Shown here piece after piece: positions 54,175 through 64,000 of a stretch of 64,000 nt of DNA. Below the pieces are notes generated by a model that was not told the DNA's origin, did no database searches, and saw only the letters and a program-made list of their open reading frames with translations. The stretch is from positions 534,399,383 through 534,463,382 of the forward strand of contig NC_064621.1 of assembly GCF_023898315.1 (NCBI RefSeq). The letters are read 5' to 3'. Every line of letters begins with the position of its first letter. The first letter of the stretch is position 1. Origin of the DNA: Schistocerca nitens. Taxonomy: Eukaryota; Arthropoda; Insecta; Orthoptera; Acrididae. The position numbers and the translations under genes are program-made.

Positions 54175-56436
54175 TGTAAAGATACTGATTATAGTGGTGT
54201 AATATTGAGAGGACAAGTCACTATCTCGCTTATGTTCATATTCAAGGTTATTCATTAATATTATTACACCCTAGGCATCACATTTATGAGATGACTGAAA
54301 GTTATCGATATGATCAGGCATTGATGGGAGCATGTACATTGTTAATGCATATGGGATCTTTATGGTAGCTGTCCTTCAAATAGTATTTTCAGAAGGTGAG
54401 AACAAACAGGCACTTTGGTTACTTAACAGTAAATCTTGCAGTGTACATTTGGGGCTTGGAAGCCATGTGCAGCTATTAGCGAGAAGAACATCTCAAAGCA
54501 TTTACCAGGGACCTAGTCTGAAGAATTTCTCACACTGGTGCGCAGACAATGCTTTCGACCGAAGAGGCGAAAAACTGCCTACCTGGATCTATCTGATAGG
54601 CGTTTCTAGCCACATCAGGAACAGGGGCGCAGGAGAGAAGTGGGTAGCCCAGCCAAGCCGTTTTGGCAGTGTTGTACACGCCCATCGTGTAAAGAGATGG
54701 CGTCCATAAAAATCCGCGAGTTTCCATGTTCACCTTGGACCGCACACTATCGATGGAGCCATCAGGTGGTGTCATCCATCTACCTGCCGAGTTTTTTGGG
54801 AAGCATCAGGCCTTTGGAAGAATTTTTGAACAGAATGCAACATTTATAGCGGCTCTGAAATGGTCTATGTTGAGACACAATAGCACTTCCTTTAGTTCAG
54901 CCGAGGCCCCTGGTCAGATATGCTGTAATGTTCAGCCCATCCAGATAATGATCTCTGTGATAAATGTGTTGTTCACTTTAGGCCTAAGCGAAAACTCAAA
55001 ATACCCTGCCTAAAGTGGCCATTGGAAAAACAATTCGAGGCGTAACATCATCTACTCCCTGCGAAAAAATTTGTGTCAGGGATTGGCTGCCTCTCCAACA
55101 GGGAAAAGAATATTATTAACTTTGGTTATGATTGGTTGGAGGATAGAGCAGATGAGCTAGCGGGAAGACATTGCATTAGTGGAGTCTTATGATTGTGGGG
55201 GTGGTTGTGTGGGTCCTTTTGAGTTTACCGATGTTTAATGGGAAGGGAGGACTGGAGAAACGTGGCTTCTGATTCAGACTCCAGCCTGCAGAGGAGATTC
55301 TGGTCTTTTGTATGTATGGGTTGCACTTGAGACACTCGTGCTGAGTGTGACTTAACACTGGCACAGGTCTTGACTGGGGAGCCTGTGGTGAAGTCCTAGC
55401 TGTACTGACAGTCTAGACCTCAGTCATCTCGGACAACACGTTGTGCTGAGGATCATATCAGGTCTGCTGTCTTGACGTTGGATCTCCTTCTGCACACTGC
55501 TGTATAAGTGAGTCAAGTTGGTCCATGGTACGACCGGCAAACAGGAGTGTCACATGGTGAAATCTGCAGAGACTTCATGGCTCAATCAGAGAGTAAAGGC
55601 GATCTGTCTAACAGATAGCCAGTCCGCGACTTTGCATATTTCATGCCTGCAGTGACGAATCACAGGCGCCATACATCGTTACTTTGCAGACACTTGCACC
55701 ACGATGCTCGCCTGAGTCAGCACTACACATCGAGAGAGAGGTACGACATTGCTGCTCCGGCTTGTTAGGGCAAACAGGACAGTCGTGCCACTTGTTTCAG
55801 CTGCACCGACGTAGTATAACTTCTGTGTAGAATAAATTCATCAAAGTCTATTCAGCATTAGATAATTTCAGATTGTGTTATCCATATTTTAAGCCAGGTT
55901 AAATAGATAAAAAAGGTAAAATTAAGTCTTTGCAACCAGACGCCACCCAGTGAAGTGCTAATTATTTGTTGCTTCTCATTGTGTTGCCAGCAGTTCATGA
56001 TTTTAATTTTAATAATTAACAGTCTCAGTTATCAAACAGCCTCAGTTATTAAAATCAAAATTAATATTTACACAGTTGCTGACAGGGCCGCGAAATGTTG
56101 AAGATATTTAAGTTCGTGATTTATTTGTCATCTCACTTGTGTTGTTTGTTCTATTTTACGATCAATAAACGTTCGCCATTTTTTATATAATAGATTAATC
56201 CTGTGTTGATATATTAATCTCCTATCAATAGTTGACTACAATAATAACATGGCCGTCATTCCATTATATTACTTCAGCATTCAAGTTCTATTTAAGATTC
56301 TGATAAAAGTGATAACCTCCAGTGCAGTCTAGCAACAACAACCACTGTCAGAGGCCAGAATCAATCTAGCAGATGCATGGCCAGGTAGACAAGTGGAAGG
56401 CTTACACGTTAAAGTGATTGCTGTCAGGGCGTAAAC
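54175..56436. other. Unassigned 2.3-kb spacer
   Basis: No gene recognised; ORFs (54332-54709, 54530-54775 and others) are short and match nothing. 55840-56330 is AT-rich and holds a poly(A) signal in GATCAATAAACGTTCG (~56163), with GACTACAATAATAACATGGC shortly after. This could be the end of an LTR, but no partner or target duplication was found. Confidence 0.35.
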
Positions 56437-56438
56437 TA

Positions 56439-57859
56439 CACTCCTGGAAATGGAAAAAAGAACACATTGACACCGGTGTGTCAGACCCACCATACTTGCT
56501 CCGGACACTGCGAGAGGGCTGTACAAGCAATGATCACACGCACGGCACAGCGGACACACCAGGAACCGCGGTGTTGGCCGTCGAATGGCGCTAGCTGCGC
56601 AGCATTTGTGCACCGCCGCCGTCAGTGTCAGCCAGTTTGCCGTGGCATACGGAGCTCCATCGCAGTCCTTAACACTGGTAGCATGCCGCGACAGCGTGGA
56701 CGTGAACCGTATGTGCAGTTGATGGACTTTGAGCGAGGGCGTATAGTGGGCATGCGGGAGGCCGGGTGGACGTACCGCCGAATTGCTCAACACGTGGGGC
56801 GTGAGGTCTCCACAGTACACCGATGTTGTCGCCAGTGGTCGGCGGAAGGTGCACGTGCCCGTCGACCTGGGACCGGACCGCAGCGACGCACGGATGCACG
56901 CCAAGACCGTAGGATCCTACGCAGTGCCGTAGGGGACCGCACCGCCACTTCCCAGCAAATTAAGGACACTGTTGCTCCTGGGGTATCGGGAGGACCATTC
57001 GCAACCGTCTCCATGAAGCTGGGCTACTTTCCCGCACACCGTTAGGCCGTCTTCCGCTCACGCCCCAACATCGTGCAGCCCGCCTCCAGTGGTGTCGCGA
57101 CAGGCGTGAATGGAGGGATGAATGGAGACGTGTCGTCTTCAGCGATGAGAGTCGCTTCTGCCTTGGTGCCAATGATGGTCGTATGCGTGTTTGGTGCCGT
57201 GCAGGTGAGCGCCACAATCAGGACTGCATACGACCGAGGCACACAGGGCCAACACCCGGCATCATGGTGTGGGGAGCGATCTCCTACACTGGCCGTACAC
57301 CACTGGTGATCGTCGAGGGGACACTGAATAGTGCACGGTACATCCAAACCGTCATCGAACCCATCGTTCTACCATTCCTAGACCGGCAAGGGAACTTGCT
57401 GTTCCAACAGGACAATGCACGTCCGCATGTATCCCGTGCCACCCAACGTGCTCTAGAAGGTGTAAGTCAACTACCCTGGCCAGCAAGATCTCCGGATCTG
57501 TCCCCCATTGAGCATGTTTGGGACTGGATGAAGCGTCGTCTCACGCGGTCTGCACGTCCAGCACGAACGCTGGTCCAACTGAGGCGCCAGGTGGAAATGG
57601 CATGGCAAGCCGTTCCACAGGACTACATCCAGCATCTCTACGATCGTCTCCATGGGAGAATAGCAGCCTGCATTGCTGCGAAAGGTGGATATACACTGTA
57701 CTAGTGCCGACATTGTGCATGCTCTGTTGCCTGTGTCTATGTGCCTGTGGTTCTGTCAGTGTGATCATGTGATGTATCTGACCCCAGGAATGTGTCAATA
57801 AAGTTTCCCCTTCCTGGGACAATGAATTCACGGTGTTCTTATTTCAATTTCCAGGAGTG
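56439..57859 (+). mobile_element. Tc1 family B (DD32E) element, copy 2
   Basis: Inverted ends CACTCCTGGAAATGGAAAAA and the complement of CACTCCTGGAAATTGAAATA, TA on both sides (56437-56438, 57860-57861), 1,421 bp. Nearly identical to copy 3 at 60339. Confidence 0.95.
56683..57704 (+). pseudogene. Tc1 family B transposase, one 1-nt deletion
   Basis: Start at 56683 (MPRQRGREPYVQLMDFERG). HTH regions are intact to DTVAPGVSGG, where one C is missing (~56989, GGGAGG versus GGCGAGG in copy 1). In the next frame everything is open to the stop at 57704: FSDESRF, FQQDNARPHV with Asp, and SPIEHVW with Glu. This single deletion is the only lesion I can see; DD32E is fully present. It shares stop position and length with the intact ORF at 30916-31938. 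Confidence 0.9.
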
Positions 57860-57861
57860 TA

Positions 57862-58297
57862 ACAGTCGCCTGTAGCCTTTGCAATCGAACTGCAACACCA
57901 GTATAGTACAGTAGTTCCATGTCTAAAATGTCTGTCAAAGCAGACGTGACACTGCAGACCTTATTTACAGGTTAGGCTACACTGAACAACAAACAAATGT
58001 CGATCTTTGTACTAAACTTGGTACAAGGCACTATGAATCCCCATCTTTAATATTTACATATCTAAATTGTTTATATTATTATTTCATAATTATAAGAAAC
58101 AACTGTTAGCTAAAATAATGTACAAATATTGTGTAAGTTACAGGTTAAGATACACTTGACACTTAAAACTTGACTGTGGACGAGCAGATTAAGTTCCACA
58201 ATACTATTTCAGAGCCTAAATAGTCTCGATCACTGTTCTACAACAGTGAAAAACACATGTTGTTAAAGTTTCATGCTAAGCATGCAATGAAATAATA
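57862..58297. other. Unassigned spacer
   Basis: AT-rich; no gene, repeat or ORF of interest seen between the Tc1 family B copy and the Tc1 family C remnant. Confidence 0.5.
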
Positions 58298-59275
58298 CAC
58301 TGACGAAAAAAATCGCAACACCAAAAAATAATTAATGTAGAGTAATGAAATTACGGGAATACATTTGCCTAGGTAACAAATTTAAATGATTAACATCGCA
58401 AGACCACAGGTCATAATAAGTGCGAGATAAGCCATTGCAAAAATTAATGCGAGATGCTGGTACGTCAATAAATGGTGTAACCGAGAGAATGTTAAATCAA
58501 GCATGTAAACGTGCACACTTGGTGTTGCACAGGTGCCAGATGTCAGTTTGTGGGATGGAGTTGCACGCCTGTGGCATTTTGTCAGTCAGTACGGGAAGGG
58601 TTAATGCTGTTTGTGGATGATGCTGGAGTTGTCGTCCGATGATACTCGATTGGAGACAGATATGGTGATCGAGCAGGCCAGGGCAACACGTCAACACTCT
58701 GTAGAACATGTAGGGTTAAAACAGCGGTATGTGGGCGAGCGTTGGAAAACACTTTCTGGTATGATGTTCATGAATGCCAGCACAACAGGTCGAGTCACCA
58801 GACTGACGTACAAATTTGCATCCAGGATGCACGGCATAACCACAAACGTGCACATGCTGTCATACGAAATCGCACCCCAGCCGTAACTCCAGGTTTAAGT
58901 CCAGATGGCACAACACGCAGGCAGGTTGGCTTCAGGCTCTCAGCTCGCCTCCTGACCGACAAACTGCCATCACTGGCGCCGAGGCAGAAACAGCTTCCAT
59001 CACAGAACACAATAGACCTCCACCTTGCCCTCCAATGAACTCTCGCTTGACACCATCGAAGTCACAAAAGACGGCGGTTTGAGGTCAGTGGTGTGCACAC
59101 TACAGGCATCTGGCTCAGAGCTGTCCTTGAAGTAACCTATTTGTAACAGCTCGATGTGCCACTGTGGTGCCAACTGCTGGTCGAGTTGCTGTTGCAGGTG
59201 CAGTGCGATGCGCAACAGCCATATGCCGAAAACAGTAGTCTTCTCTCTCGGTAGTACCCCGTGATCGTCCGTAGC
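58298..59275 (-). mobile_element. Decayed Tc1 family C copy
   Basis: The end at 58298 reads CACTGACGAAAAAAATCGCA next to TA, matching the ends of 38109-43022. The minus strand keeps fragments of its transposase: QQQLDQQLAPQWH (HTH region), FLPRRQ and DANLYVSLVTRPVVLAFM, plus IISVFQ-type text before the second Asp region. No frame is open for more than about 70 codons and the other terminus could not be found. Confidence 0.65.
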
Positions 59276-60336
59276 CTACATTTTTTACAACGACAAGGGA
59301 CCAAAGACCTTATTATGTGACGTAATTTCAACTTCATCATCTATCCGTTCCTGAGAGAAAGGTTTTAGAATAGTCGGACAATCAGACAGACAGACAAGGA
59401 AGTGATCCTAAAGTCCGTGTACGTCAATCTTTTACATGTGGTTGCAGGACCTCGGATATTCAGTACAGACGGTCAAATCAATTGCTTTTCAACCATCTAA
59501 ATTTCCAAATTGTTATTTTCTTGCGCTACCAGTATACATTACGCCATCTTCAGGCCTCCTGACTGACGTGTAGGAGGACTGGTTGATTCCCACATTTGGT
59601 GCAGTCAAAATAGGAGCCACCATTCAATGCTTGGTATCCATAGATCTTTCAGACATCGATTATTTCAAGCATCACCTGCCGACCAGGTTCCAAGATAGTG
59701 GAACAACTCCAGTTATGCTATGTAAGCCCTCTGATATCACAGTCCAAGACAGCGCTGTGTTGAAAAATATCCAAGTAACCTGACTTACACAAAAGGATGC
59801 CATGTTAAAAAGTATCCAAACAACTTACACTTATGCCTAAATGAGGCTATGCTTCTGGTGGTACAAACGAACGTCCATCATCTGACCAAGAAGAAGACAG
59901 TACATCAACAAAAATATAGTTAATATTATTGATCAGCTAATCAGCTTTTTTTTTATTACTTTTGATCTTGGACCTATTTTCCATATGTGTACAAAAACTT
60001 TTGAAGAAGGCTACGGATCTATGGTGCCAAGACTATCTAATAAAGGTTACAGAATCCTTAATCAACTACTAAACAATAACACATTTGTTGACACCTTAGC
60101 ACAATAAAGCATACAAAAGGTGACACATTTTGGCGCTATCTTTAATGTGTTGTATCACATAAACTACACGCTTACATAATACACCTTATAGGTCTGAAAC
60201 GCACCGAATGCAGTATGTTAGCTTCATAAACACTGCTCGTTAGTGACAATGATGGACGAGGTTCCAACAGATCTCTGATGTGAACGAAAATTCAATCATT
60301 GCACCGAAACAAAGTAGCGCTTAAAAAGGTTTGTAT
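59276..60336. other. Unassigned spacer
   Basis: No gene seen. 59344-59410 contains CGGACAATCAGACAGACAGA and TGATCCTAAAGTCCG, a phrase common in insect dispersed repeats; class unknown. The ORF at 59583-59783 matches nothing. Confidence 0.4.
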
Positions 60337-60338
60337 TA

Positions 60339-61759
60339 CACTCCTGGAAATGGAAAAAAGAACACATTGACACCGGTGTGTCAGACCCACCATACTTGCT
60401 CCGGACACTGCGAGAGGGCTGTACAAGCAATGATCACACGCACGGCACAGCGGACACACCAGGAACCGCGGTGTTGGCCGTCGAATGGCGCTAGCTGCGC
60501 AGCATTTGTGCACCGCCGCCGTCAGTGTCAGCCAGTTTGTCGTGGCATACGGAGCTCCATCGCAGTCTTTAACACTGGTAGCATGCCGCGACTGCGTGGA
60601 CGTGAACCGTATGTGCAGTTGACGGACTTTGAGCGAGGGCGTATAGTGGGCATGCGGGAGGCCGGGTGGACGTACCGCCGAATTGCTCAACACGTGGGGC
60701 GTGAGGTCTCCACAGTACATTGATGTTGTCGCCAGTGGTCGGCGGAAGGTGCACGTGCCCGTCGTCCTGGGACCGGACCGCAGCGACGCACGGATGCACG
60801 CCAAGACCGTAGGATCCTACGCAGTGCCGTAGGGGACCGCACCGCCACTTCCCAGCAAATTAGGGACACTGTTGCTCCTGGGTATCGGCGAGGACCATTC
60901 GCAACCGTCTCCATGAAGCTGGGCTACGGTCCCGCACACCGTTAGGCCGTCTTCCGCTCACGCCCCAACATCGTGCAGCCCGCCTCCAGTGGTGTCGCGA
61001 CAGGCGTGAATGGAGGGACGAATGGAGACGTGTCGTCTTCAGCGATGAGAGTCGCTTCTGCCTTGGTGCCAATGATGGTCGTATGCGTGTTTGGCGCCGT
61101 GCAGGTGAGTGCCACAATCAGGACTGCATACGACCGAGGCACACAGGGCCAACACCCGGCATCATGGTGTGGGGAGCGATCTCCTACACTGGCCGTACAC
61201 CACTGGTGATCGTCGAGGGGACACTGAATAGTGCACGGTACATCCAAACCGTCATCGAACCCATCGTTCTACCATTCCTAGACCGGCAAGGGAACTTGCT
61301 GTTCCAACAGGACAATGCACGTCCGCATGTATCCCGTGCCACCCAACGTGCTCTAGAAGGTGTAAGTCAACTACCCTGGCCAGCAAGATCTCCGGATCTG
61401 TCCCCCATTGAGCATGTTTGGGACTGGATGAAGCGTCGTCTCACGCGGTCTGCACGTCCAGCACGAACGCTGGTCCAACTGAGGCGCCAGGTGGAAATGG
61501 CATGGCAAGCCGTTCCACAGGACTACATCCAGCATCTCTACGATCGTCTCCATGGGAGAATAGCAGCCTGCATTGCTGCGAAAGGTGGATATACACTGTA
61601 CTAGTGCCGACATTGTGCATGCTCTGTTGCCTGTGTCTATGTGCCTGTGGTTCTGTCAGTGTGATCATGTGCTGTATCCGACCCCAGGAATGTGTCAATA
61701 AAGTTTCCCCTTCCTGGGACAATGAATTCACGGTGTTCTTATTTCAATTTCCAGGAGTG
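60339..61759 (+). mobile_element. Tc1 family B (DD32E) element, copy 3
   Basis: Same ends as copy 2, TA on both sides (60337-60338, 61760-61761), also 1,421 bp. Very few differences from copy 2 by eye. Confidence 0.95.
60583..61604 (+). pseudogene. Tc1 family B transposase, nonsense plus 1-nt deletion
   Basis: Start at 60583 (MPRLRGREPYVQLTDFERG). A TGA at 60721-60723 replaces an Arg codon in STVHRCCRQW. One G is missing near 60881 (CTGGGTATC versus CTGGGGTATC), before the second HTH. The rest is open to 61604 with FSDESRF, FQQDNARPHV and SPIEHVW intact. The lesions differ from copies 1 and 2, so the copies decayed independently. Confidence 0.9.
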
Positions 61760-61761
61760 TA

Positions 61762-62339
61762 GAATAGAGACCCCACGAACACAAATTCGCTGTGGCAGGT
61801 ATGAAATATAAACTCCGGTACTCGCTCGTTACACTTGAACGACAGATGTTGAATGGGCCGAAACGAGCCGCCGCATAACAGTGTAGTTGCCTGCTAACTT
61901 CGAAAGAAGGTAGATGCGGTCCCTAGCGCAACTTCTAACATCGTCGAAAATCAGTGCGGACGGGAGAGCTTTGGTACACCCTGTTAAAAAAACGGAAAAA
62001 TGGAGGCGGTACAATTGGAGAGCGATCCGCCTTCACCAACATGCATAAGCAATTCGTTAATAGTTTATATATATTTGATTTACAAAAAACTAATAAAAAA
62101 ATTGCATGGCGCGAGATTCGATCCGGCGACCTTCGGATTACGAACCCGGACGCTTACCGCTGTGCCACTACGCTGCAGAAAATTATTAATCGTAGAGTAT
62201 TTCACCGCAACGGTTTCCTTTAACTGTCGATTTTCTCGACAACGGCTGAGAAGTGCATCTTGATGCTTTGCCACATTACACCTCTGGCCATGAGCTTTTA
62301 TTATGCGCAGTATGAATCGAATCTGAATTTCACAATTGG
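61762..62339. other. Unassigned spacer with a tRNA-like segment
   Basis: At 62106-62185 the minus strand reads AGTGGCACAGCGGTAAGCG (box A-like) and CCGGATCGAATCT (box B-like). A 7-nt loop TTCGTAA between CGGG and TCCG would give a CGT (Thr-type) anticodon. The T-arm is poor, so this is more likely a SINE head than a working tRNA gene. The rest shows nothing. Confidence 0.4.
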
Positions 62340-63149
62340 CGGCCTCCCCTTGTGAGTTTCTTTTGGCGAAAACCAGAGCATCGCAGATATTCACAGACAC
62401 TTGCAAAAGGTCTACGGAGAACTGGCAATGAACAAAAGCATTTGAGTCATTTGGCGAGGCGTCTATCATCATCGGAACAAGGTCGTGCAAAAGAGTCCCA
62501 TCTCCCGCGTACCAACTGACTGCACACAGCTGTGACTCCTTGTTGACTCATTCAAGGTGATCGATGGATCATAGTCAAACACCTTGCTGCACAGCTGGAC
62601 AGCTCTGTTGGTGGTGCTGACACATCCACCTACAGGTTGGGGTACTCAATTCCTTGCCACTTATGCACCTTCTGACTTCCATCTGTTTGGCCCAATGAAG
62701 AATGCACTCCATAGGAAGCAATATACGAATGGTGGGGAGGTTACTGATGCAGCAAGACATTGGCTCCAATGCCGACGTCAGACCCTTCCAGTAAGATAGC
62801 ATAAGGCCGTCACATAATATTGAAAAATAATGCCGGCCACTGTGGCTGAGTGGTTCTAGGCGCTACAGTCTGGAACCACGCGACCGGTACGGTCGCAGGT
62901 TCGAATCCTGCCTCGGGCATGGATGTGTGTGAGGTCCTTAGGTTAGTTAGGTTTAAGTTCTTCTAAGTTCTAGGGAACTGATGACCTCTGATGTTTAGTC
63001 CCATAGTGCTCAGAGCCATTTGAACCATTTTTGAAAAATAATGTTTTGTAGCAGGAAGAGTGGGGAATAATACAGTATTTTGGAATCCTCAATAAAACCA
63101 TCCTGCTTTCAGAAAAAAAGGTGTTGCATTGCTTATTGAAGTCCCTCAT
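62340..63149 (+). mobile_element. Decayed mariner, deleted centre, SINE inside
   Basis: Plus strand 62350-62630 matches the first third of the mariner transposase (IADIHRHLQKVYGELAMN-like frames; HTH region) seen at 15392. At ~62650 it jumps to the C-terminal block PSDFHLFGPMKNALHRK (third Asp). The right end near 63149 reads ATGAGGGACTTCAATAAGCA inward. The centre, with the first two Asp residues, is deleted. The left end is unclear. Confidence 0.7.
62833..63031 (+). repeat. tRNA-derived SINE, family 1
   Basis: Box A TGGCTGAGTGG, box B GGTTCGAATCC, tail AGAGCCATTTGAACC. Perfect 12-bp duplication TGAAAAATAATG (62821-62832, 63032-63043). Inserted in the mariner remnant. Confidence 0.95.
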
Positions 63150-63597
63150 ATATCTTAGCAAATATACACTTGATCTTGACAATAACGTGGTGGCAAATGC
63201 ATAATCTCATTATGTGTTAAACATTTAACACAATGATATTAATTTATTTCTCAGTTAAAATTATTTCCCCAAGTAATTCAGTCGAGGGCAGATGGCATCA
63301 ACACTTAGTTGTCATCTTCTCTGCACTGGCTGTTGGTTAGTGTGTGGCAGTGGTCGGCTTATTATCTCTGGTGGAAGTGACAAACAAGCTGCCATCAGTG
63401 CATGCAGACTCATCCTCATGACAAGAAACAAACAAGAACACACATTTATTTACAAAAAATATCAAATAACATATTCATATAGGAAAACAAATTCAAAATG
63501 CAATAACTTAATAGCTGTTGTACCATTTTGTCTTCTCATATGCACACATTGGAGTGGTAAGAATCCTAGTGTAACTAACACTAAATTCGTTACACCA
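63150..63597. other. Unassigned spacer
   Basis: No gene or repeat recognised. A 110-residue ORF at 63292-63624 has no known domain and runs into the SINE, so I do not support it. Confidence 0.5.
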
Positions 63598-63608
63598 CAA
63601 CTGGTATG

Positions 63609-63802
63609 GTTCAGATGGCTCTGAGCACTATGGGACTTAACTTCTGAGGTCATCAGTCCCCTAGAACTTAAAACTACTTAAACCTAACCAACCTAGGACA
63701 TCACACACATCCATGCCCTAGGCAGGATTCGAACCTGCAACCATAGCGGCCATGCGGTTCCCGATTGTAGCACCTAGAACCACTCAGCCAGTCCGGCCGG
63801 CG
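63609..63802 (-). repeat. tRNA-derived SINE, family 1
   Basis: The complement has TGGCTGAGTGG (box A), GGTTCGAATCC (box B) and the tail AGAGCCATCTGAACC. Perfect 11-bp duplication CAACTGGTATG at 63598-63608 and 63803-63813. Confidence 0.95.
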
Positions 63803-63813
63803 CAACTGGTATG

Positions 63814-64000
63814 TCTATATATTCATTCCAGGTGGTGTGGACAAACAGCATGGTGAAGTAGTTTTGAACGCTTTCTCCAAAAACTGTATTGAGTGACCAC
63901 ACTGACAAAACAAGGGAAGCATCCAGAATAGGAGGAGAAACTTAATAAAATTTCATGCTTTGAGAGAATATGTGATGTTATTTCAGAAAGTACACGAGTG
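63814..64000. other. Unassigned right edge
   Basis: 187 bp to the window end; no ORF or repeat recognised. Confidence 0.5.

Noticed and set aside
54332..54709. 125-residue ORF
   Set aside because: No domain; overlapped by ORFs in other frames; region otherwise unassigned.
55840..56330. LTR or gene 3' end at AATAAA (56163)
   Set aside because: A single poly(A) signal in AT-rich DNA; no paired LTR, duplication or ORF.
62106..62185. Functional tRNA-Thr gene
   Set aside because: The anticodon arm is plausible but the T-arm and acceptor stem are poor; probably a SINE head.

Overview
The window is eukaryotic, insect-like DNA. Two tRNA-derived SINE families, several Tc1/mariner families and RTE/Jockey-type LINEs recur here in forms I associate with grasshoppers and locusts (Orthoptera, most likely a Schistocerca-type genome). 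That assignment rests on memory of repeat families, not on a search. I found no convincing host protein-coding gene, no operon and no CRISPR array. Almost all coding potential belongs to transposable elements, most of them broken.

Layout. 1-5.5 kb: an old Jockey-like LINE on the minus strand, cut by a mariner inverted dimer, an IS630-type element, a SINE and an internally deleted Helitron. 5.7-10.5 kb: a decayed Tc1 element, then two opposite copies of one DD34E Tc1 family around a short GC/CpG-rich stretch. 10.6-15.4 kb: faint Tigger-like and piggyBac-like remains plus unassigned sequence. 15.4-23.7 kb: a mariner, an RTE 3' fragment, two further IS630/mariner transposases with SINEs inside them, and a third copy of the DD34E family. 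24.9-37.2 kb: a ~150-bp tandem array hit by a long LINE (25.1-32.8 kb), which itself carries a BovB-like RTE, a SINE and a Tc1 copy with an intact ORF; a near full-length second RTE follows. 38.1-43.0 kb: a Tc1 element stretched to 4.9 kb by a solo LTR, an unassigned insertion and a LINE tail. 43.3-46.1 kb: a near-perfect 67-bp hairpin, then an I-like LINE with an RNase H domain split by a 900-bp fold-back element. 46.5-50.1 kb: a PIF/Harbinger element with a transposase and a MADF-BESS partner gene on opposite strands. 50.7-54.2 kb: an RTE-like LINE with long ORFs next to a mariner end. 56.4-63.8 kb: two nearly identical Tc1 copies, a Tc1 remnant, a mariner remnant and SINEs.

How the parts relate. 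LINEs supply the reverse transcriptase that SINEs presumably borrow, and transposases act on the terminal inverted repeats. The most unusual arrangement is the Harbinger element: the intron of each of its two antiparallel genes contains the second exon of the other gene, and both splice junctions preserve reading frame. Other points of note are the fold-back element with a tRNA-like sequence in each arm, the hairpin at 43.3-43.5 kb, a SINE that joins the head of one family to the tail of another, the inverted mariner dimer at the left edge, and a Tc1 copy whose ORF is intact but whose second catalytic Asp is Gly.
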